DNA from: Trichoplax sp. H2
Lineage: Eukaryota > Placozoa > Uniplacotomia > Trichoplacea
Length of the DNA stretch: 39,883 bases
Assembly (NCBI GenBank): GCA_003344405.1
Contig: NOWV01000356.1
Span: forward strand, 1 to 39,883
Direction of reading: 5' to 3'
In this document: piece after piece, positions 26,001-36,963 of the stretch
Layout of the letters: each line of letters begins with the position of its first letter
Position numbering within the stretch: position 1 is the first letter of the stretch
The notes under the pieces: generated by a model
The model's input: only the letters and a program-made list of their open reading frames with translations
Told to the model about the DNA's origin: nothing
Database searches by the model: none
Translations under genes and position numbers: made by a program

Positions 26001-27621
26001 CAACTGTATTAGTACAAATTACCATTATTATTTAGCAATGTTGTTATCTCCATAGTGATAAACTGATAGTACAGTATTGATTTTGTATATACGCGTACAG
26101 TATAATGCATACTGTACAAGTTCGATGCATCTTAGCTGGTACTACCGTACAGTTTATTATAAAACCGTCTTGAATTTTATCTCCCTGCCATGTAGTTGAA
26201 ATCATATGATATGCACTATAGTGTCTTTCTAATAGAAGAAAATGATTCTCGCTACTGGTAAAAATATCGATAATATTCCTCGGTATACGTATTTCTGGTG
26301 AATATATCAAGGATTTCTGTTTCAGGACATGATATTTAGGAAAATACTTTTCCTAATTCTGTAGTTAGTACTGCAAATTCTTTATGTCGATTGGTCTCTG
26401 CTGCAGTTACAAATACATTCTACAGCATTTCTAATGTTGCGTTAAGATAAATTCTTCATGAATACCGTAGCTCAATGTCAAGGGCACTTGTATTGTAGAG
26501 CGTTTTAACTTTATTAATTAGCTGATGGATCCCGTAGTGAATCGACTATGTCGAAGGTAGCTTGTAGTTAGTTATCTTGGTTTATGAGACACTGGTTGTA
26601 TCTTATATGAGACGTTTTCTACCGTGTACATTCGAGTGGCATTTCTTTTAATTGAGTTCATTAAAACTTTTGAACGCCTATGTTAAATCTGTTTCGATAG
26701 GGGAGTAAAGAATGGCAACTCTATCTTATGTATAAAGGTATTGTGCCGGTCATAATACTACTTATTATACGTATACGTACTGATTAATAAGAGTACATTG
26801 ATCTATTGATATTTACGAAAACTCAGTTCGTAAATATCTATTTTCTGTTTATTATTCATTACCAGCGGAAGCATTTAAAGCGATATCAAGATACTATCAG
26901 GGCCTTTCGATCCTAGAAAGCAGCGATAAGTACAATAGTAAAATACTATACTGATTGATTATCGTCAAATAATGCTAGAGGCTTACTATTTTTATATTGC
27001 TACATTTTTTTCTGTATTAGATTTCCACAACAAGTGCATCAAGCCCTTACGGTTTTACAAAATAGTAAAAGTCACTATGCGCAGGCTGTTGAAATCTTGC
27101 AAGTAAGATGAAATGTTTTGGGAACAGACTAAAGGACATAACGCTAATCGTTGATCAAAGTGAGACTTTTAAAAAAGTTAGCTAAAAAACTTACATTAAT
27201 TATTTGTTGTAGGAGTTTACTGAAACAGTGAAGTGCTGTGACAAGGAATTATTGAAATTTATTGAGCTCAAACTGTAAATATGGGTCATTTTCGAGGCCT
27301 TTAATTCTTATTAGCAAATTGAAATAATAGGATTAAAGTTTTAAAGTTTTATTACCGAACTTTATGATCTTAGATTAGGTGAAAACTTACAAGATATCAT
27401 AGCTCGTACCCAAAAGAAATGCTTATCGCGTCAAGTAGAAGCCACGACGGTAAGATTTATACATTTAATATACAAGACAGTATAAATAGCTAACGGTTGC
27501 ACGTTAGGTTGCTCTTTATTCTGGGGTTCCTAACGGACATACAAAGTGGATAGATTTAGACAAGAGTTACGTAAGCAAGGAATATTTAATTCCCACTTCA
27601 TTAAGCTTTGCCTTTACTTAA
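23084..27621 (+). CDS. BROX: BRO1-domain protein, BROX-like
   Basis: Bro1-domain proteins bind ESCRT-III CHMP4. Exons: 23084-23199, 24047-24149, 24328-24417, 24578-24692, 25199-25286, 25325-25422, 25573-25677, 26701-26737, 26866-26929, 27021-27102, 27213-27274, 27374-27449, 27508-27621. Matches to human BROX in order: YKWISFTDG to FKWTDTLQG; CYRTAAGIF to the AAGIF motif; SIAEAQ plus TVIRAI to QAEAQEVTIARAI; GSKEWQLYLMYKAEAFKA to SAKWRKYLHLKMCFYTAYA; SSDKFPQQVHQALTVLQ to ASDKCGEAIRSLQ. Three things are odd. The 24417/24578 junction is out of phase; an extra exon at about 24460-24515 would restore it, but its splice sites are weak. One intron is only 38 nt (25287-25324). The protein stops soon after the Bro1 fold and lacks the CaaX tail of human BROX. 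The start is the second ATG of two; the first (23074) hits an early stop. Confidence 0.85.
23874..23936 (+). repeat. Hairpin-forming repeat copy 2 with tRNA A- and B-box-like motifs
   Basis: It lies inside BROX intron 1. TCAAAGGTTTGG (23874-23885) pairs with CCGAACCTTTGA (23917-23928) at 11 of 12 positions around a 31-nt loop. TGGCTCAATGG (23883-23893) matches the pol III A-box consensus at 10 of 11 positions, and GTTCGAACC follows about 16 bp later as a B-box-like core. Bases 23910-23936 are an inverted copy of 22524-22550. The A-B spacing is shorter than in a tRNA, so a degenerate tRNA-derived element is the best reading. Confidence 0.6.
26044..26310 (-). other. Protein-like open frame antisense in the 1-kb BROX intron
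   Basis: The 88-codon frame reads in part SSENHFLLLERHYSAYHM and STTWQGDKIQDGF, with better composition than most chance frames here. A donor-like ACG/gtagta occurs near 26150. The last third runs into TACWG-related sequence and is probably not coding. I recognise no family. It could be an exon of a nested gene, a relic, or chance. Confidence 0.2.
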
Positions 27622-27886
27622 GTACACGGATGAAAGTCATGCATACTACCAAACAGGGTATTGTATCTGCACTGCACGTTTATCTTGTCACGACAGTAGT
27701 TTGCTCTTTTGTCCACTGTGTCTATACGCAATGTATGCCAATAATTAATTATAAATTTGTAATCGTAATTACGAGTTCTATTCGTAAGTTTACATAGAGT
27801 ATGATGCTTTATAATTAAGTTTAACATCTCAAATTTACTCATCATTGTGTTACAGCATTAAATACAGTAAAGCTAAAATTAAGATA

Positions 27887-27970
27887 TTAATGCGGGTCAA
27901 GGAATGCTAACACCCATAATGCCGTAGTGCCTAATTCATCAGCATTATGAAATACCACTACGTCACCCAT
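27887..27970 (-). other. Short 27-residue open frame with flanking inverted repeat
   Basis: The frame starts MGDVVVFHNADELGTTALW and ends DPH. On the plus strand the same DNA has a partial inverted repeat (GCCGTAGTG and CACTACGTC, 8 of 9). There is no acceptor upstream in frame, so it would have to be a complete micro-ORF. It lies between the BROX-like stop and the next plus-strand exon. Confidence 0.15.
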
Positions 27971-28090
27971 GCATTAATATACTTTCATCTATTATAAATT
28001 GCGGCAAATTAAATTTTAGAAATTTCACAATGTGTCATTGATGTAAATACAATACAGTACATTTAAGCTTGAGAATTCAAAAAATTACAG

Positions 28091-30327
28091 GAAGTTCTTG
28101 AGAGCGTGGAAGGTTTAATTGTAATTACTCCCATCATATTTATTCTGCCGTCAGAAAGGGATCAGGTCGTAAATATACTGAAAGACAGGTATGCAAAGTG
28201 ATTAGGGATAAAAGCGTTGTTCTAAATTTATATGGAAGGTCTGAAACTCACCTATTAATTTTATCCGAATACTCAATTAATCAACACGCAAATCATCTTG
28301 GAAAGAAGCTTAAACAGTCAGGAAGGTAAACGCTGTACAGTAAACAATTATTTACTTCTGAGAAAAAATAAATCAATTTTTACAAGCGTGCTAATTATAA
28401 ATTTAAGTTCCAGTACGTACTTCTCTAAAATATAAATACATTTATAGTCTGGTTTCAGTCTAAGAATGCAATAGTTAATTATAAACTACAATTTATCAAT
28501 CCGGGTAATTTCGTTGTTACCGCTATTCTACTTAATAATTGCTTACAAATTTTATATTATCATACTATTAGTTTCCTACTACTATTTATATATTGTGCCA
28601 TGCTGATCTGTATATAGTAACGAATTTAACAATAGCATCGCTGTCGTCGCAACTGAATTGCATTTATAAACATAATGTACATCATTCAGTCTTTACATAG
28701 ACTATAAGAAATTTTACAAATTAAGTAATTCTTAAAAGGTGTTGTCAAGGATTAAAAGATGTAGGTTTTGCTAGTATTGTATGTCCTATCATTTTAATAA
28801 CTAAGGTTCTGTCCTATATTTTCGTAATGAAGGAAGTTCTTATTGATTGCTCACAAATGTGGTATATTACGTGGATTAATTGTATAATTATGATCTATTC
28901 ACTTATATTCCCTAGCATCCCATATAACAGGATACTTCAAGAACGTAGTTCATATATAGTAGATACTAGATACCGTATATATCCAAAGTGTTTAAGTATA
29001 TCTTTTACCTAATAGTTGTCTCATTTTTTTAATTCTTGTCTAGGAGATTGTATGCTAACAAATCATTCTGATCGCGAATATGAGGATCAAAAGTGGCCTT
29101 TTTGCTGTAGAATTATCACCTTTGCCTTTTTACTTCCTCCGGCGTGTGCACTATCCATTGCTGTTTGCCTTTCTTGGTTGACACTTTTTCTCTGTGAGTA
29201 TGCATTATACTTCTAGATTAACTCAACTGTATAAAGCAATATTACAATATACTAACGGTTATTTCCGACGTTCATCCTTTATATCATCACATACAACCCT
29301 GCATCTCCATGTCATAGCCATTGCAGACGGTGTATTGTCTAAATATTTAGCTACTTGGAATGCTTTGGTGACTTTCTCAGTCTTTGAAATTCTTAAAGTA
29401 TTATCAGTGGTAAAACAGTAAACGGCACGCTCGGACAGACTTACCTTACTACCATCGAGATAGAATAGCAATTAGGAACAATACGGATATTTAGATGCGT
29501 TTATCTTGATCTTCTATCATTTTATTATATATACTATACTGTGGAGGAGTGATTACAGTACGGTATTTGCGCGTATCCGGTTCACTGGTACGGTAAATAA
29601 GATTTCTGACTACTTATATTTTAGTTTCTTTACTCGAATAACAGTCGAGGATAGCATTGTTTATTGATGTGTTAGTATATAGCATGAAATGTATGGTATT
29701 TACCTGTACACGTAGTAGTTAACACAATTTTAAGTTAATTACCTATTAAATGATAAAGTCATGATACCGTACAATCACAAGTTTGGAAATACTATTCATG
29801 CTATAATTCGCAAAGCTTTGCCTTCTGCCGCATTTAATCACCTAACCTACATACTAGGGATTCCCAAAGACCATTTAAATAGTATACATATTAAGCGAAT
29901 TGCTGGTAATTTTAGTGTTACACAGTCAAATTTTAAGGATTTATTGATATTCTTATAATGACCTATGATATCCCTGTTCAGGGTCTGAGCCGAGCTGATC
30001 TAGTTCATGCTATGATAATGGTGTATGTATGAGTTAGTACTAATAAATGTGATTTAACAGAAAATTTCTTTCTGAGACACTAATATGATTCGTCTGCTGA
30101 TTTAATCAACAGTCCAATGTTTCTGCCCGGATAATGTGTGTTATGAAGACGCAATTGCGTTTTGCCGTTCACTGATGATGGCACCATATCATCTGTTACT
30201 ATGGGCGGTCGGCACTCCGAATCCTGAAGATTCACGTTTAGAAAATGAAGAGAGTGAACAACTGCTGCTGCGAGATGCACATGGAAAAACCGGTCATGGA
30301 TTAGAAAATACGGATTCATTACCTTGA
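28091..30327 (+). CDS. Unidentified multi-exon candidate membrane protein, 5' end not found
   Basis: Five exons chain in phase with good GT-AG sites: 28091-28188, 28239-28325, 28739-28778, 29016-29193, 30113-30327, giving 205 residues. Order of features: a hydrophobic stretch GLIVITPIIFILP; a polar helical part with SETHLLILSEYSINQ; a cysteine pair in RCCQGLKDVGF; a strongly hydrophobic segment RIITFAFLLPPACALSIAV running to LTLFLF; a cysteine-rich short loop QCFCPDNVCYED; a second hydrophobic stretch MMAPYHLLLWAVG; and an acidic tail ending LENTDSLP. Two membrane spans and an intracellular acidic tail are likely. I do not recognise the family, and no start codon or upstream exon was found. 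The 920-bp last intron is long for this locus and holds open frames on both strands. Confidence 0.5.
29295..29455 (-). other. Candidate antisense exon pair inside the last intron of the unidentified gene
   Basis: ATG at 29455 leads to a donor gtaagt after 29445. An acceptor at 29392 opens an in-phase exon 29391-29295 that ends at gtatgt. It reads ISKTEKVTKAFQVAKYLDN and then TPSAMAMTWRCRV. Composition and splice sites look real, but no downstream exon or stop was found, and the opposite strand is open too. Unrecognised. Confidence 0.2.
29761..29958 (+). other. Protein-like open frame, weakly death-domain-like
   Basis: The 65-codon frame includes HLTYILGIPKDHLNSI and TQSNFKDLLIFL, whose spacing faintly recalls death-domain helices. 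It lies inside the last intron of the preceding gene and would not keep phase if spliced into it. No matching neighbours were found. Weak. Confidence 0.15.
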
Positions 30328-30339
30328 AAGTATTAAACT

Positions 30340-31164
30340 ATGAGTGCAGAGCCTTTAGTAATTGCAATAGATTTAGATGCGCCGTAATATTATAATTTTG
30401 ATGAAAGTATATGACATCTCTAATACTGTGCACAATATTTTCATTTTCCTGGATAATAAAGGCTTAATAATTAAAATATTTCTTTGTTTGCAATTATATT
30501 CAGTATCAAAAAATTAGCGTCATTGCCTGCTAGATAATTACATTATATGTTATATTTCACAGTAATATAGTACATAATGATATGAATACTTACAATAGAC
30601 AGAAAGAAGCATTGCGAGTACGAAGCGTTATTTGGATATTACAAGGTCCTAATTTTGAGAAAATTAGCCTGACGATGGTGAGGGATTTTAAGTTTCAAAT
30701 GCGTTTAATCTTCGGTAGTAGCAATGGAAATGTAAAAGCGCACAACCGTGACCATGCATGCATCAGCCTGATGGAATAAAATACTTTATATAGTCTCCTA
30801 TACACCTTTGCTTGCATAACACCGCTTTTTGCGCACGTGCTATATGAGTTCTCGTACAATGTACAGTGAATACCGTATCGTGCAAACGCTTGCTAGCTAG
30901 ACTGAACTATGAATCAGTCTTATGGTGGGATGAACCTGTTTCGCTAAATACTTCTAATAGGATATACGATAAATGCATTGTATCATAATCTTTGCAAATG
31001 TATGAATGTGACTCGTTAGTCATGATAATAAGATAGCGTCCCGTGATTGAAGTACTAAGCTCTTGTTACCTCGTTACTTTGATGTAATACTTGTACAGTA
31101 GTCGAGCTGCAAAAAGCAGGTTTGTATTATATTTCGATATTTTGTCTAGACCATTGCTGCTTAG
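30340..31164 (+). CDS. Tentative small multi-exon gene, unidentified
   Basis: Possible exons 30340-30383, 30599-30714, 30897-30979, 31102-31119 and 31150-31164 keep phase from an ATG to a stop. Readable parts are MSAEPLVIAIDLDAP, QKEALRVRSVIWILQGPNF and LNYESVLWWDEPVSLNTSN. The first and third exons have good donors (gtaata, gtatca), but exons 4 and 5 are tiny and other frames are open there. Exon 2 also contains a stronger donor (gtgagg at 30678). It starts 13 bp after the stop of the preceding gene, so it could instead be part of its 3' UTR. No family recognised. Confidence 0.25.
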
Positions 31165-32067
31165 CATGATGCAAAAAATTGCCATTAGAGTTCATTACTT
31201 TTCGAAGCTCTAAGCTTGGAGCCACTAATGTACCTCAAAACTATATAAATATTGAAGACAGTATCAAAAATTTTTAGTGATGTCCAAACTGCGTTTATCA
31301 GTTCAAAAAAAATAAAAAGGGAAATGTAGCACAATATGTTAGGCCATATTTATGGCGCGTATCAGAAACTGAGTCACGTGTTACACAGTATAGACGTAAT
31401 GCCTAGGCTTGTAAAGATACCAATTTCCGTGAAGTTGTGATTCCTTATGATAGATATAGATATTATTAATTCACTATACAACACATCAAGTTGAGGGTGT
31501 GAAGTATACTTTACTGTATATCCACTGCGCTTTGATATATCTATAATACTCCGTTCATGTAGTTTATGTACAGACTGCAATGCATGATATCGAATGTTGA
31601 AGATTATGAACCTACGTGGTACCTTTAGAGAGATTTCTAGACATCTATAACAGTTGATAGCTAATCAAAAACATTTCGTAATTGAAAACGAAATCTAATG
31701 TTGTATACTTATCTATAGATTACATCAATGTTACTGTACCAAGTTTACCATTATAAGGAAACTTTCTCGAGATTATCTCGTTCAAAACTTAGTGGTACAG
31801 TAAATAAAATTATTAACCCTAAACCACGCGTTATTCAAAATTTGGTATAATAGATTCTACGAACGGCAGTACTAATTGCTTCATAATCTAGTTATCTTTA
31901 AAATGACAATTACAGTTGTCATCCTAAAGGAATCTACTACACTTACAGAACAATGACGATACTACCGTAATTGATTAAATTTTTCTAATACATCAAGTTA
32001 TCTTGTAGTCTAGTTGACAAAGAATTTATGTTAATGCAGTGTGGATAATATTCAACGTTTGATCATA
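31165..32067. other. Gap with no supported gene, downstream of RAB14
   Basis: AT-rich sequence. The only notable frame is 31580-31374 on the minus strand (68 codons), which has no recognisable motif. No TACWG array is present. Confidence 0.5.
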
Positions 32068-33518
<1,451 letters not shown>

Positions 33519-34979
33519 TGTAGTATTCAGAAATAAACTCGGCAGTTGAAATACGGAAATTAATCACCTAGCTATCTATCTAAATTGAATAAAAATTTAT
33601 AAGTTAGTGTCATTTATTGTTCCGTAAACGATTGGAAAATAATTAAGAAACCTATAAAACCACAAAACTGAACAATTATACGCGTATATCGTAATAGATC
33701 ACAATCAATCCAAAAGCTATGGCTAAAATTCGAAAACAAAGTGAGCAATAGAAATAATATACAACCAATCGTACCTGTATTATTCCGTATTTTTATAGCG
33801 CGAAACAGCAGAGTATATAATATACCGAATTTCACGAAAAAGATCCTCACTGATTATCCACCGTCTTCAGATACAACCAAATAAAAATAGTTGTTAAATG
33901 TTTGATCAAAATGTATCCTTATAAAATTAACCCCTAAAAGAATCACATAATAAAGAAGTTGATACGACGAATAGTCTGATTAATCAGTTAGGAATTCCAT
34001 TGATAAATACATACGCCTTGTCTTAAATTGTAAATAAATATTCAGACATGCTACAGTACTACAACTAAGACGAAGTGGGTTAGAACATGTGGTCCATCAA
34101 TATAACGTAGGTAACGTAAGTGTTTAGAACTGTTCGTAAGGAGACTTGGGATTAAAATTTGTCAGAAATGCCGTACAGAGAATCAGGGGTAAATCTGTCA
34201 TTGAATACTGAAAAGTTGCCGGTTCCTTTTCAGTAGTTCATGATTGCACAATATGCTACGTGCATAGATCTACTCTGAGTCTGTATATAACTCACAAAAG
34301 GGCGTGCATAGTCAGTACATAAACGTCCATGTTGCATCAAAGTGTACCAATTCAAATGGAGAGAAAAATCTGGTGTGTACTTACAATGTACGGTATGCTA
34401 TTGCTTAGTGAAGATTGACTAAAATGCAATTTATATATAAACAGTATAGCTGTTGAAGAGTTTGAAAACGAAATCCAAATGTTGAATGCTGCTTTGTGAT
34501 TAATATACGTAAATACCAATAAATAGAGCGGTATCCTTGCTTAGTTAAAACCTGTATTTATTACCTGCAGTTTACTACTAGTGTCTCACTTTCGCAGAAA
34601 ATTTCAAATATGGAATACAGATAGTGCTACATCTGACAGTAAACAATCCGGGGAATGTGATCTGAATTAAGGTCTAGCAGTATGACTTGTAATGCTGCAG
34701 TAATATCTCTTTTACTATATGAACAAACTACCGTTTCTAATCAGCAATCTAGTAAAGAACTACTCATTAGCGTACTATATTACTGTAAATACGACGTACT
34801 TAAAAGCTCCTAAAATACAATTACATGTTTCGATACGATATATGCGAACAAAACCCTGATATACGAGTATAAGTGATTTCTAGTATAGTATTATAAAGAT
34901 TGTTCATGTTTAAACCACTAGAATTTTTCCTTTTACCTCGGTGATTAGTAATTAGCACTGCCGTCATACAGTTGTAACA
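33519..34979. other. RAB14 upstream region with one hydrophobic open frame
   Basis: A minus-strand frame at 33850-33614 encodes about 78 residues with three hydrophobic runs (for example IGCILFLLLTLFSNF and RIIVQFCGFIGFLIIF) and stops 96 bp before the RAB14 start. It follows an AG acceptor at about 33847. It may be the last exon of a small membrane-protein gene, or chance in AT-rich DNA. I found no partner exon. The rest shows nothing I can name. Confidence 0.3.
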
Positions 34980-35245
34980 GTAACAGTACTGTACTGTACT
35001 ACTAGTAGTGTACTGTCTATTGCCTACAGTACAGGCCGATTCTTCCGACTACAAGTCAGTACAATAATTTACTGTGTCATACTGTACAGTACAGTATGTT
35101 GAGAACTTGGGCATCATACAGTACTGTATGTACAGTACTGTAGAGGCACAGCGCACGCTGCAATCACTACCGACATGCATACAGTACATTGTATGTACTG
35201 TACACTGTACTGTACAGTACGTATCAACTGCCGTAGACATAAGCA

Positions 35246-35281
35246 CAGTACTGAGATAAGAGGTTAGGGTTTTTTCTTACC
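35246..35281 (+). repeat. Left arm of an approx. 1-kb spaced inverted repeat
   Basis: This arm starts CAGTACTGAGATAAGAGG and ends TTTTTTCTTACC. It matches the reverse complement of 36249-36275 apart from two short insertions (near GATA and AGGGTT). TTAGGG inside it resembles a telomere unit. Together the arms could be terminal inverted repeats of a non-autonomous element. Confidence 0.5.
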
Positions 35282-36248
35282 AATGGCAGGGTGCGAAATA
35301 AGATTTGTCATGAAAAGAGTAAATGCCATTTTAATTCAATTTATGCGACTACACTGGGGATTTATGATAGAAAAGATATACTGAGAGTAATAGTCGGACT
35401 GTTAAACCGTAAATTTAAAGAAGTTAAAACGACTGCTACGATGTAATAGATACTACAATAAATACATACTGTTACACTAGAGACTGCCGAAGAGAAAGTA
35501 CGACACTACAACTGTACCGATCATTAATGAGAGTTTAGTCAGCTTTCACTACCTTGCACTAAAATCTTAATGTTAGCTATAAACAATACCGCTTCGTGTC
35601 AGAATATTTATAATTCAGTGATCGATAAATAGAATTATTAACCGCAAAGTATCGCCACGATTGATATACCGTTTATTAATGTATCGACGAATATTTGAAG
35701 TTAAGCAGTAGTACCCCCTGATTACTGTAGGTATATATTTTAATACACTCCATTTCGTTACATTGACTTACCAAAGCAATTGCAAATTAATTGTGCAAAT
35801 TTTAATTGGATTCGATTTTGATAGCTCACGTATTATTCAGAGAAAGATGATAAGACTAGAAACGATGCAGCACCAACACTATGTATTGACCGGAGTAACT
35901 TTTCCGAAGTTGTGACACTGCGACAGACACTTCCTTGCCGTGGTCCTTACGTCCTTACCAGCGATGGTTCAATAAATAAGTAAGTAATAACCCAAAAAGA
36001 TGGCAAAGCAAACAAGTTCAAAGCTCCCTTATTACTGCCTCGTCCAGTACTACTGTTACCGTAGCACTGTAATGTACATATACAGTACGGTACTGTACCG
36101 CTGACTAGAGCTGTGCGCCATGCAGCCAAGCACAGTTCACCACAAAATAGCGTGATTAATGTACAGTAATGTACAGTACAGTACAGTACAGTACAGTATT
36201 TTGGTGGCCAATACAGTACAGTACAGTCATACTGTACTGTACTGTAGA

Positions 36249-36275
36249 GGTAAGAAAAAACCTCTATGAGTACTG
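36249..36275 (-). repeat. Right arm of the approx. 1-kb spaced inverted repeat
   Basis: GGTAAGAAAAAACCTCTATG followed by AGTACTG. Its AGGT/ACCT ends also let it fold on itself with the preceding AG (AGAGGT and ACCTCT, 36246-36265). It is flanked on both sides by TACWG units. See the left arm at 35246. Confidence 0.5.
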
Positions 36276-36963
36276 TACTGTACTGCATCACTAGTGTACA
36301 CTGTACTGTACAGTACAGTGCATGCGATGTACAGTACTGTACACTGTACAGTACAGTAATGATTACAAAATGGGGAGGTGTACTGTACTGTACAGTGTAT
36401 AGTGTACAGTCCTGTGATTATTATTACGGGACACCTACCGCTCTACAGTACAGTACAATGACGGTCATACTGTAGGACTTGTAAAATAATATTGCAGTAG
36501 ACCACAAACGTTCTAATGACAGCGACAAAATCTACAGAAACTTGGACTAGTCAATCGATAATTATAATTACAGCAGAACTAGGCAGTTACAGGATATGCA
36601 CTTTGAATTTTATTATGCAGAGTAGAATTCAAAGTCGATCTCTATCTACAGTACAGTACTGTACACTGTACAGTACAGTACAGTACGTACTGTACACCGT
36701 TCACAGCTTGAAGCTGGGGGTGGTTGAGGAGTCCCTGTACCGTACTGTACAGTACAGTACAGTACTGTATATCAAAACCTAACTTTTTAAAGTTTTATGA
36801 TATAAATGTACTCTATGCAGTACAGTACAGTACTGTGTACTGATGATCACTGTTGAGGGGAAGGAAATGAATATTTGTAAAACCGCAAATTGCAATACTG
36901 TTCAGTGTCGAATAAAAAAGAAAGAAACTAGAATTAAAAAATAATATTAATAAACTAGTAGGG

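Larger units (their letters stand above)
34980..36840. repeat. TACWG pentamer array cluster D between RAB14 and TAB1
   Basis: Blocks lie at about 34984-35035, 35080-35250, 36063-36110, 36160-36247, 36269-36360, 36378-36412, 36440-36462, 36647-36700, 36735-36770 and 36818-36840. A block-free stretch of about 0.8 kb (35280-36060) separates the left and right halves. The last block ends about 125 bp before the TAB1 start. Several runs are perfect palindromes of 20 bp or more. Confidence 0.93.

Noticed and set aside
27546-27797. Plus-strand frame starting inside the last BROX exon
   Set aside because: It is an alternate frame of the exon at 27508-27621, whose other frame matches the Bro1 end in phase.
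30080-30319. 79-codon minus-strand frame
   Set aside because: It is the antisense shadow of the last exon of the unidentified plus-strand gene, which is phase-consistent with its upstream exon.
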